The translations under genes were made by a program, and so were the position numbers. A stretch of DNA of 64,000 bases from Sphingopyxis indica (lineage in GTDB: Bacteria > Pseudomonadota > Alphaproteobacteria > Sphingomonadales > Sphingomonadaceae): contig NZ_FZPA01000004.1 in the NCBI RefSeq assembly GCF_900188185.1, forward strand, positions 124,001 through 188,000. The letters are read 5' to 3'. Each line of letters starts with the position of its first letter. Within the stretch, counting starts at the first letter, position 1. Positions 57,588 to 64,000 of this stretch are shown here, piece by piece. The notes under the pieces are model-generated. The model ran no database searches, was not told where the DNA came from, and saw only the letters and a program-made list of their open reading frames with translations.

Positions 57588-57722
57588 CAACCCCTCCTCT
57601 TCAGAGGAGGGGCAGCGAGACTTGGGCGCTTCGCGCCCTAGTCGCAGCGGGGTGGTGCTCGAAGCCTTGCGCGCTGTCGCGCGCCACCACCCCAACCCCT
57701 CCTCTGAAGAGGAGGGGCTTAC
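57588..57722. repeat. family A repeat copy 6 (intact form)
   Basis: CCCCTCCTCT-TC-AGAGGAGGGG at 57591-57612 and CCCCTCCTCTGAAGAGGAGG at about 57697-57718, with GCAGCGAGACTTGGGCGCTT between. It is nearly identical to A2 apart from the nested block in A2. It lies between divergent-looking obgE upstream sequence and the TetR gene end; the gap 57476-57764 has no gene. Confidence 0.88.
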
Positions 57723-57764
57723 TATACTTGCAGCCGTTCAAAGCCCGTCACTCGCGCTATGCTT

Positions 57765-58376
57765 TCAGCTCTCCGCCTTCCCGCCCTGCTCCGCCCAGAA
57801 GGCGGTGATGCGCCCGGTGATCAGCTCGGTCGCAAGCGCGCGCGCCGTGTCGCGCGGCAGGCCGAGCGCTTCGGCCATCGGGCCGCCGAGCTGGGCATCG
57901 CCCATCGCCATCAGCACGAGCGCCAGCGTATCCTCGTGCATCAGGCGCTTTTCGTGCGCGTCGGGGGTCATGCCGTCGATCAGGCGGTGGATCGCGCCGA
58001 TGATCGGGTCGAGCGCATCGTCGTTGCCCGTCGCCGCCATCCATGTCGAAAGCGCGCCCGCGCCGCCGCTGTCGAACGCATCGAAGGCGAGGTCGACGAT
58101 CTCGCGCACATTGCGTTCGCCGGGCGGCGATCCGGTCATCTTGGCCGCGATCGTGTCGCATACCGTTTCGGCGAGATAGGCGGCGAGCGCCTTTTGCAGT
58201 CCCGCGGCGCTGCCGAAATGATGGAGGAGATTCGCGTGCGTGCGGTCGATTCGCGCCGCGACGGCCTTCAGCGTGACCGCCTGCGGCCCCATTTCGATCA
58301 GGATCTGCCGCGCCGCTTCGAGCGCGACCGACCGGCTCTCTTCCGGGCTCAGACGCTTCTTGGCTATTGACACCAC
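57765..58376 (-). CDS. TetR-family transcriptional regulator
   Basis: A 203-residue regulator. The N-terminal helix-turn-helix is LEAARQILIEMGPQAVTLKA then VAARIDRTHANLLHHFGSAA (about 18-58). The C-terminal ligand domain is family-unspecific. GTG start (58374-58376). It diverges from the metal-dependent hydrolase gene with a 73-base gap, so that gene is the likely target. The gap contains ATTACTTACAG, but I could not define a clear operator. Confidence 0.87.
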   Translation of the reverse strand: MVSIAKKRLSPEESRSVALEAARQILIEMGPQAVTLKAVAARIDRTHANLLHHFGSAAGLQKALAAYLAETVCDTIAAKMTGSPPGERNVREIVDLAFDAFDSGGAGALSTWMAATGNDDALDPIIGAIHRLIDGMTPDAHEKRLMHEDTLALVLMAMGDAQLGGPMAEALGLPRDTARALATELITGRITAFWAEQGGKAES

Positions 58377-58449
58377 TGTAAGTAATTCCTAGATATTCGA
58401 CCCTGAGGCTTTCCCGCGCCTGCCACACCTAAACGCTGCCGAGGAACAT

Positions 58450-59325
58450 ATGTCCAGCCTTTCGCACACGCCGACCCCGCAGGACCTTTCGATCACGCCG
58501 CGCGATCGCCGCTTCGGCCGCGACGACAGGCAGGGGCGCTGGTGGCTGAACGGCGACCCCGTCGCCTCGGCCTTCCACACCGCGCTGTCGGTGACCTTTC
58601 CAAAGGGCGAGGCGATGTTCATCGAGGCGGTGAAGGCGCACCGCGACGGTGTGCCCGACAAGCTGGCGCGCGAAATCCGCGCCTTCACCCAGCAGGAAGT
58701 CATCCACAGCCGCGAGCATGTCGTGTTCAACCGCAAGGCGGCGGAGGCGGGTTACGATCTTTCGGAGCTCGAGGGCGACGTCGATCAGGTGATGGAACTG
58801 ATCAGGCAGCGTCCGCCGATCGTCAACCTGATGGCGACGATCGCGCTCGAACATTATACCGCGATGCTCGCCGCGATCATGCTGTCGAACCCCAGGATGT
58901 ACGAAGGCGCCGAGCCCGAATGGGGCGCCTTGTGGAAATGGCACGCGATCGAGGAGATCGAGCACAAGGGCGTCGCCTATGACACCTGGCTCCATGCGAC
59001 GAAGGACTGGAGCCGCTGGCGGCGCTGGAAGGCGAAGTCGCTGATGATGCTGGTCATCACCACGCGCTTCTGGCCGAGGCGGGTCAAGGGCATGAAGGCG
59101 CTGCTCGCGCAGGACGGGCTCACCGGCTGGCGCGTGACGGCGCGCATCTGGTGGTATCTGCTCGGCTCGCCCGGCGTGCTGCGCAAGAGTTTCCTGCCCT
59201 GGCTCGCCTATTTCCTGCCCGGCTTCCACCCGTGGAACCACGACGACCGCGCGCTGATCGGCAGATATGAAGGCGATTACGCCGACGCGCTGATGCCCGG
59301 CGACAAGGTGGCGGCCGCAGCCTGA
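58450..59325 (+). CDS. metal-dependent hydrolase, PF10118/COG3687-like
   Basis: A 291-residue helical protein. Ferritin-like metal-ligand patterns are visible: TQQEVIHSREHVVFN, IALEHYTAM and WHAIEEIEHKGVAYD. These are the EX2-3H motifs of the PF10118 family, whose activity is not well established. Near the C-terminus RIWWYLLGSPG and LPWLAYFLPGFHPW are hydrophobic. The ATG follows GAGGAACAT. It diverges from the TetR gene, which may control it. Confidence 0.85.
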   Translation: MSSLSHTPTPQDLSITPRDRRFGRDDRQGRWWLNGDPVASAFHTALSVTFPKGEAMFIEAVKAHRDGVPDKLAREIRAFTQQEVIHSREHVVFNRKAAEAGYDLSELEGDVDQVMELIRQRPPIVNLMATIALEHYTAMLAAIMLSNPRMYEGAEPEWGALWKWHAIEEIEHKGVAYDTWLHATKDWSRWRRWKAKSLMMLVITTRFWPRRVKGMKALLAQDGLTGWRVTARIWWYLLGSPGVLRKSFLPWLAYFLPGFHPWNHDDRALIGRYEGDYADALMPGDKVAAAA

Positions 59326-59377
59326 CGGCTTGTCCCCGCATCGGCGGGGTCGGGGTACGAGGGCGGTTCCGATAGGG

Positions 59378-59525
59378 TTCGCGCAAAGGCGCTAAGAGCG
59401 CAAAGAGGCCGGTTCGGGCCGGCAGGCCCCATTTCCAGCTTCGTTGCGGCATCCGCACCGTCGATCGGCAAACCCGCTTCGCGGGCTCGCGCAACCTCTT
59501 TGCGTTCTTTGCGCCTTTGCGCGAA
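59378..59525. repeat. dispersed inverted repeat, family D copy 2
   Basis: The arms 59378-59408 and 59495-59525 match at 29 of 31 positions when inverted, built of TTCGCGCAAAGGCGC-type units. The 86-base centre holds GGCCGGTTCGGGCCGGCAGG and TTCGCGGGCTCGCGCAA. The gap 59326-59588 has no gene. Confidence 0.85.
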
Positions 59526-59588
59526 CTGAAAATAATATCAAGTTCGGGCCTACTTGCCGCCCGCGGGGCGCGCTGATAGCGCAGCATC

Positions 59589-60119
59589 ATGCCCGCCTCG
59601 CCCCCCGTCATCGAAACCGCGCGCCTGCGCCTGCGCGAACCCCGCCTAGCCGACAAGGACGACCATATCGCGATGTGGGCCGACGCGCGCGTGACGCGCT
59701 TCATCGGCGGCGAGCCGCGCGCGCCCGACGTCAGCTGGGGAAAGTTCCTGAGTTCGGCCGGGCTATGGCCGGTGATGGGGTTCGGCTATTGGGTCTTTGC
59801 CGACAAGGCCGATGACGCGCTGATCGGCATGGGCGGTCTGTCCTATTTCTGCCGCGGCATAGCCGAACTCGAAGGATTGCCCGAAGCCGGCTGGGCGTTC
59901 GATGCCGACCATTGGGGCGGCGGGCTCGCGACCGAAGCGATGACCGCCGCGCTCGGCTGGGCCGACGCGCATCTCGACGCCAAAGAAGTGCGCTGCATCA
60001 TCGACCCCGGCAATGCCGCGTCCGAACGCGTCGCGGCGAAACTGGGCTTCGCCCGCATCGGCGACAGCGATGCGCTGGGGCATGTCGTGGCGATCTATTC
60101 ACGGCCGCGGGGCGGCTGA
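59589..60119 (+). CDS. GNAT-family N-acetyltransferase (RimJ-like)
   Basis: A 176-residue acetyltransferase. IETARLRLREPRLADKDDHI at the N-terminus and a shortened acetyl-CoA loop region DHWGGGLATEAMTAAL (family R/Q-x2-G-x-G/A replaced by H-W-G-G-G-L-A), then NAASERVAAKLGFARIGD, give the RimJ/RimL-type layout. The substrate is unknown. Single gene between repeats D2 and E. Confidence 0.87.
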   Translation: MPASPPVIETARLRLREPRLADKDDHIAMWADARVTRFIGGEPRAPDVSWGKFLSSAGLWPVMGFGYWVFADKADDALIGMGGLSYFCRGIAELEGLPEAGWAFDADHWGGGLATEAMTAALGWADAHLDAKEVRCIIDPGNAASERVAAKLGFARIGDSDALGHVVAIYSRPRGG

Positions 60120-60123
60120 ATTG

Positions 60124-60211
60124 GTCGTCATTGCGAGCGGAGCGAAGCAATCCAGAGAGGTTTGCGCTACGCTGGATTGCCGCGTCGCCTTCGGCTCCTC
60201 GCAATGACGAC
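60124..60211. repeat. dispersed repeat, family E
   Basis: CGTCATTGCGAGCGGAGCGA ... TCGGCTCCTCGCAATGACGA. The ends form an inverted repeat (GTCATTGCGAG/CTCGCAATGAC); inside, GCAATCCAG pairs with CTGGATTGC. It is of a widely dispersed 'CATTGCGAGCG' kind and separates the convergent GNAT and NfeD genes. Confidence 0.85.
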
Positions 60212-60216
60212 TTGGA

Positions 60217-60663
60217 TCACACCGCCTCGACCACCAGCACGCCGCCGTCGGCACTGACGACGCGGACCTTGGTGCCCTCGGCGGCGTCGGGGCCGCGCAC
60301 CGGCCATTCGCCGTCGCCGACCTTCGCGCGGCCGCGGCCGTCCTCGATTGCCTGCGTGACCGTCAACACCTCGCCGATCAGGCGGCCGCCGCGCTGGTTG
60401 AGCAGCGGGTCGGTCGAAACGATCGGATTGTCGCGCAGCCATTTGCGAGCGCCATAGAGGATGATGACCGCCAGCACGGCGAAGATACCGAGCTGAAGCG
60501 GCACGCCGATCGGCAGCACCCATGCGACGATGCCGGTGATGACCGCTGCGCCGCCGAGCCAGATCAGGAAAAAGCCCGGCGCGACGATCTCGGCCGCGGC
60601 GAGCAGCACGCCGAGCGACAGCCACGCCCAATGCGGTTCCATGTTCGCGATCCAGTCGGGCAT
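60217..60663 (-). CDS. NfeD-family membrane protein
   Basis: A 148-residue protein with two to three membrane helices (about 13-35, 36-52 and 53-70), then a C-terminal OB-fold-like domain (LIGEVLTVTQAIEDGRGRAK, GEWPVRGPDAAEGTKVRVV). The short NfeD type is always paired with an SPFH protein; here its ATG is one base past the SPFH gene stop. It probably assists membrane-microdomain organisation. Confidence 0.9.
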   Translation of the reverse strand: MPDWIANMEPHWAWLSLGVLLAAAEIVAPGFFLIWLGGAAVITGIVAWVLPIGVPLQLGIFAVLAVIILYGARKWLRDNPIVSTDPLLNQRGGRLIGEVLTVTQAIEDGRGRAKVGDGEWPVRGPDAAEGTKVRVVSADGGVLVVEAV

Positions 60664-60664
60664 G

Positions 60665-61588
60665 TCAGCGCGCTCCCGCCTCGCCGCGCTTGCCGAGCGC
60701 ATCCTTGGCAAGTTCGCCGATCCCGCCCAGCGTGCCGATCAGCTGCGTCGCCTCGACCGGGAAGAGGATCGTCTTGCTGTTCGGGCTCGTCGCGAACTGG
60801 CTCACCGCCTCGACATATTTCTGCGCGACGAAATAGTTGATCGCCTGCGCATTGCCGCTCGCGATCGCGTCCGACACCATCTGCGTCGCCTTGGCCTCGG
60901 CCTCGGCCTCGCGCTCGCGCGCCTCGGCGTCGCGAAAGGCGGCTTCGCGGCGGCCTTCGGCCTGCAAGATCTGGCCCTGCTTCTCGCCCTCGGCGCGCAG
61001 GATTTCGGAGGCGCGCAGCCCCTCGGCCTCGAGGATCGCGGCGCGCTTTTCGCGTTCGGCCTTCATCTGCCGCGCCATCGCGTTCGAAATGTCGGCGGGC
61101 GGGCGGATGTCCTTGATCTCGACGCGGGTGATCTTGACGCCCCACGGCGTCGTCGCATCGTCGACGACGTGCAGCAGCCGGGCGTTGATCTCGTCGCGCT
61201 TCGACAGCGTTTCGTCGAGGTCCATCGAGCCCATGACGGTGCGCAGGTTCGTCGTCGTCAGGTTCATGATCGAGAGATAGAGGTCGCTGACCTCATAGGC
61301 CGCCTTCGCGGCGTCGAGCACCTGAAAGAAGACGACGCCGTCGACCGCGACCATCGCATTGTCCTTGGTGATGATCTCCTGCCCCGGAATATCGAGCACC
61401 TGTTCCATCATGTTCACCTTGCGCCCGACGCGGTCGAAGATCGGCATGATGAAGTTGAGGCCCGGCTGCGCGGTGTGCGTGTAGCGGCCGAAGCGTTCGA
61501 TCGTATAGGCAAAGCCTTGCCGCACGGGCGTCAGCGCCCAGATCAGGAAGACGAGTGCGAGCAGCACCAGCGCGAGCGCGAAATACAT
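60665..61588 (-). CDS. SPFH/band-7 membrane protein (QmcA/stomatin-like)
   Basis: A 307-residue protein. N-terminal membrane anchor [22 protein letters not shown] domain (about 25-190: [50 protein letters not shown]), then a long Glu/Ala/Arg coiled coil (about 190-245). ATG 61586-61588 is taken because AGAGGGG lies 6 bases upstream. Forms oligomers with the downstream NfeD protein. Confidence 0.92.
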   Translation of the reverse strand: MYFALALVLLALVFLIWALTPVRQGFAYTIERFGRYTHTAQPGLNFIMPIFDRVGRKVNMMEQVLDIPGQEIITKDNAMVAVDGVVFFQVLDAAKAAYEVSDLYLSIMNLTTTNLRTVMGSMDLDETLSKRDEINARLLHVVDDATTPWGVKITRVEIKDIRPPADISNAMARQMKAEREKRAAILEAEGLRASEILRAEGEKQGQILQAEGRREAAFRDAEAREREAEAEAKATQMVSDAIASGNAQAINYFVAQKYVEAVSQFATSPNSKTILFPVEATQLIGTLGGIGELAKDALGKRGEAGAR

Positions 61589-61657
61589 GATCATCCCCTC
61601 TTGCAAATTGCCCGCCCACTATTGCGGCAACCGCCGCGCTGCGCCACAGAAAAGCGC

Positions 61658-62467
61658 ATGACCCAGGCCGATTTCGCTCCCCGCTCTTTGCTCTACGTCC
61701 CCGCCTCGAACGCACGCGCGCTCGAAAAGGCGCGGGGCCTCGCCGCCGACATGCTGATCATCGACCTCGAGGATGCGGTGCCCGAGGATCGCAAGGACGA
61801 AGCGCGCGCGGCGATGCGCGCCGCGGTGGCCGAAGGCTATCCGGGCAAGCGCGTCGCGGTGCGGATCAACGCCAGCGGCAGCGTGCATCAGGCCGCCGAT
61901 CTGGGCGCGGTCGCGGGCCTCGCGCTCGACGCGGTGGTGCTGCCCAAGGTCGATGCGCCCACCGATCTCGATGCCGTGCGCGGCCTCGGCGTGCCGATCC
62001 TCGCGATGATCGAGACCCCCGCGGCGATCTATGCCGCGCGAGAGATCGCCGCCGATCCGGCGGTGCGCGGGCTGATCGCCGGGCTCAACGACCTCGCGCA
62101 CGCGCTGAGACTGCCCGGCGGCGACCGCGGCGCGATGAGCCTTTCGATCCAGGCGATCGTCCTCGCCGCGCGCGCGGGCGGCGTCTGGTGCTTCGATGGC
62201 GTCTATAATGCGATCGACGACGCCGGGGGGTTCGCCGCCGAGGCGGCCGACGGGCACCGGCTCGGTTTCGACGGCAAGACGCTGATCCACCCCTCGCAGG
62301 TCGATCCGTGCAACCGCGCCTTTGCGCCCACCGAGCGCGAGGTGGCCGCGGCCGAAGCGCTCGTCGCCGCCGCGACCGGCGGCGCGCAGCGGCACGAAGG
62401 CCGGATGATCGAGGATATGCACGTCGCGGCGGCGCGCGCGCTGCTCGCGCGGGCCGGGCGCTCGTAA
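61658..62467 (+). CDS. CoA ester lyase (CitE/HpcH-HpaI family)
   Basis: A 269-residue TIM-barrel lyase. RSLLYVPASNARALEKARGL, DMLIIDLEDAVPEDRKDEAR (metal-binding region), the catalytic-region ILAMIETPAAIYAAREI and HRLGFDGKTLIHPSQVDPCN are the CitE-family blocks. It likely cleaves or forms a malyl-CoA- or citramalyl-CoA-type ester; no citD/citF partner is visible, so it is not a citrate lyase complex subunit. Diverges from the SPFH gene with a 69-base gap. Confidence 0.88.
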   Translation: MTQADFAPRSLLYVPASNARALEKARGLAADMLIIDLEDAVPEDRKDEARAAMRAAVAEGYPGKRVAVRINASGSVHQAADLGAVAGLALDAVVLPKVDAPTDLDAVRGLGVPILAMIETPAAIYAAREIAADPAVRGLIAGLNDLAHALRLPGGDRGAMSLSIQAIVLAARAGGVWCFDGVYNAIDDAGGFAAEAADGHRLGFDGKTLIHPSQVDPCNRAFAPTEREVAAAEALVAAATGGAQRHEGRMIEDMHVAAARALLARAGRS

Positions 62468-62491
62468 ATCGGGCGAGGGACGCTGGCTGAT

Positions 62492-62713
62492 TTCGCGCAG
62501 AGGCCGCAGAGAGCGCAGAGGGGCTGAATCTTGTTCACGCGGAGACGCGGAGACGCGGAGATGGCCCGGCCGACAGGCCTCTTCATCTCTGCGGCCCTTA
62601 TCTGGAACGCGGGAATCGGAAAAAAGGCCGCTCCGCGGCATGCTCCAATTCTCCGCGTCTCCGCGTCTCCGCGTGAACCGAAATCTCTGCGCTCTCTGCC
62701 GTCTCTGCGCGAA
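62492..62713. repeat. dispersed inverted repeat, family D copy 3 (longest)
   Basis: The left side 62492-62560 (TTCGCGCAGAGGCCGCAGAG then TTCACGCGGAGACGCGGAGA) is mirrored by the right side 62651-62713 (TCTCCGCGTCTCCGCGTGAA then CTCTGCGCTCTCTG...). Two types of unit, CAGAG and CGGAGACG, are stacked. The centre of 90 bases is non-coding. The gap 62468-62781 contains nothing else. Confidence 0.85.
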
Positions 62714-62781
62714 TCCAATCCCGCCGCCGCCCGTCGAACGCGCCTTGCCTAGCCCACCCCGCCGTGCCATGCGGCCGGTCC

Positions 62782-64000
62782 ATGCAGAAATCCGCTTTTC
62801 GTGCCGCGGTCGCGGCCGTCGCTTTCCTCGCCTTCGCCGCGCCCGCTGCTCATGCCAAGGGCGCCGATACGCGCATCGCCGAAGCCGATCTCGCCGCGCA
62901 TATCCGCACGCTCTCGAACGACGCCTTCGAGGGGCGCGCGCCGGGCACCGAGGGGGAGGATCGCACCATCGCCTATATCGTCGGCGAATGGGCGAAGGCG
63001 GGGCTCGAGGCGGTGCCGGGCAGCGCGACGCCGTGGCTGCAGCCGGTGCCGCTCGTCGAAAGCGAGGCGCTGGGCGGCACGGCAAAGTTCAAGGTGCGCG
63101 GCCGCGATGCGAAGCTCGAGGAGGACGGGATCATCGTCAGCGGGCGCGACGCATCGGTGTCGCTAGAAGACCTCCCGGCGCTTTTCGTCGGCTATGGCGT
63201 CGATGCCGCAGGCCGGCCCAATGCCGACGTGCGCGGCAAGCTCGCGATCATGCTGATGGACACGCCGCCCTTTGGCGAGGCGCAGCCGCGCTATCGCGAG
63301 CGGCGGCAGATGCTCGCCGATGCCGGCGCGACCGGGGTGCTGGTGGTCGCGACCGACGCGGTGCCGTGGACGCAGCTTCGCGACGCGCTGGGCGGCAAGA
63401 CGGTGCGCCTCGGCGGCGACGCCGGCGCGGGGCCGCAGGTCAGCGGCTTTATGTCGCTCGAAGCCGCCGACGCGCTGTTTACGCGCGCCGGCCTCGACGG
63501 AGCGGCGCTGCGCGAGGCGGCGCGCGCAGCCGATTATCGCGGCGTGGTGCTGCCGGTGACCGCCGACATCGAAACGCGCACCGCGGTGCGGTCCTTCGCG
63601 AGCCACAATGTCGTCGCCCGGCTGCCCGGCGCCAATCCCGACGGCAAGGCGGTGCTGTTTCTCGGCCATTGGGATCATCTGGGCATCTGCCGCCCCGACG
63701 ACGACGCCGACCGCATCTGCAACGGCGCGGTCGACAATGCGAGCGGCATTGCCGTGCTGATCGAGGTCGCGAAGCGGCTCGCCGCGGGCGCGCGTCCCGA
63801 TCGCGACATCTATTTCCTCGCGACGACCGCCGAGGAGAAGGGGCTGCTCGGCGCGCGCTGGTTCGCCGATCATCCGGTCGTGCCGCTCGGCGACATCACC
63901 GTCGCGCTCAACCTCGACACCGTCGCGATCGCGCCGCGCGGCACGCCGGTCGCGACGATCGGGCGCGGCAAGCCGGCCTATGACGCGCTGGTGAGCAAGG
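62782..64000 (+). CDS. secreted M28-family peptidase (3' end outside window)
   Basis: The first 406 codons are visible, the frame still open at the right edge. Signal peptide MQKSAFRAAVAAVAFLAFAA (PAAHA|K). A PA-like insert (about 120-235) lies before the zinc domain, whose ligands appear in LFLGHWDHLG, CNGAVDNASG, TTAEEKGLLG and LNLDTVAI. This is the second exported M28 enzyme of the window, with a domain order different from that of 7536-8861. ATG 62782 opens the signal sequence. Confidence 0.9.
   Translation, partial: MQKSAFRAAVAAVAFLAFAAPAAHAKGADTRIAEADLAAHIRTLSNDAFEGRAPGTEGEDRTIAYIVGEWAKAGLEAVPGSATPWLQPVPLVESEALGGTAKFKVRGRDAKLEEDGIIVSGRDASVSLEDLPALFVGYGVDAAGRPNADVRGKLAIMLMDTPPFGEAQPRYRERRQMLADAGATGVLVVATDAVPWTQLRDALGGKTVRLGGDAGAGPQVSGFMSLEAADALFTRAGLDGAALREAARAADYRGVVLPVTADIETRTAVRSFASHNVVARLPGANPDGKAVLFLGHWDHLGICRPDDDADRICNGAVDNASGIAVLIEVAKRLAAGARPDRDIYFLATTAEEKGLLGARWFADHPVVPLGDITVALNLDTVAIAPRGTPVATIGRGKPAYDALVSK

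Noticed and set aside
61658-62467. Citrate lyase beta subunit (citE of a citrate lyase complex)
   Set aside because: No citD, citF, citC or citG is present; the stand-alone CitE-like CoA ester lyase group fits better.

Overview
The window is a GC-rich chromosomal stretch of an alphaproteobacterium. The lineage is most likely Sphingomonadales, close to Sphingopyxis. This rests on gene content and protein style: a Cox15-type heme A synthase, a ribosomal protein S9 with a long acidic N-terminal extension, secreted proteins with a shared 'DDGIDAG' segment, and the sdhB-zapE-mdh-suc gene order. I did no database comparison. There is no prophage, transposase, CRISPR array or rRNA operon. One tRNA gene (His) is present.

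Layout. 0-6.6 kb: a secreted protein of atypical composition, an Uup-like ABC-F ATPase, a SIMPL-domain protein, a 2OG-Fe(II) oxygenase, tRNA-His with its own promoter and terminator, a Leu/Phe/Val-type dehydrogenase and a YbaN-like membrane protein. 7-15 kb: a PilZ protein, an M28 peptidase, three consecutive small secreted proteins, free-methionine sulfoxide reductase, a prolyl oligopeptidase, a DUF1232 protein and a dipeptide epimerase. 15.7-22.5 kb: a SoxR/VOC divergent pair with a readable SoxR box, aqpZ, galU, a complete YfiR-YfiN-YfiB c-di-GMP module, msrA and an M48 peptidase. 22.6-25.4 kb: ctaA and rplM-rpsI, bracketed by two inverted copies of a ~190-bp repeat. 25.4-27.6 kb: a phosphotransferase translationally coupled to a partner of unknown function. 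27.8-35.3 kb: an unusual surface-polymer or lipid cluster with two nucleotidyltransferases, a CDP-alcohol phosphotransferase with an extra N-terminal domain, a TagB/TagF-like CDP-glycerol transferase, a HAD hydrolase, a HIT protein and a flippase. 35.5-48.6 kb: TCA-cycle genes (sdhB, mdh, sucD, sucA, sucB, lpdA) with several non-TCA genes between them; sucC and sdhCDA are absent. 48.7-64 kb: a Pro/Thr/Glu-repeat secreted protein, GFA and TRIC-like proteins, sppA, an epimerase, proB, a methyltransferase, obgE, a TetR/ferritin-like hydrolase pair, a GNAT protein, an nfeD/SPFH pair, a CitE-like lyase and the start of a second M28 peptidase.

Intergenic space is dominated by at least five families of dispersed palindromic repeats, called A to E here, found at almost every convergent or loosely packed gene boundary. 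Some copies are nested inside others. One 270-bp element at the zapE 3' end (37967-38236) is different: 34-bp arms enclose two further hairpin domains, and one arm encodes the last residues of ZapE.

Functional links seen. Signalling: YfiRNB and PilZ point to c-di-GMP control of envelope or adhesion. Redox repair: SoxR, MsrA and MsrC. Envelope: the CDP-polyol cluster, GalU, SppA, the SPFH/NfeD pair and several exported peptidases. Central metabolism: the 2-oxoglutarate dehydrogenase genes sucA, sucB and lpdA form one transcription direction ending in a strong bidirectional terminator.
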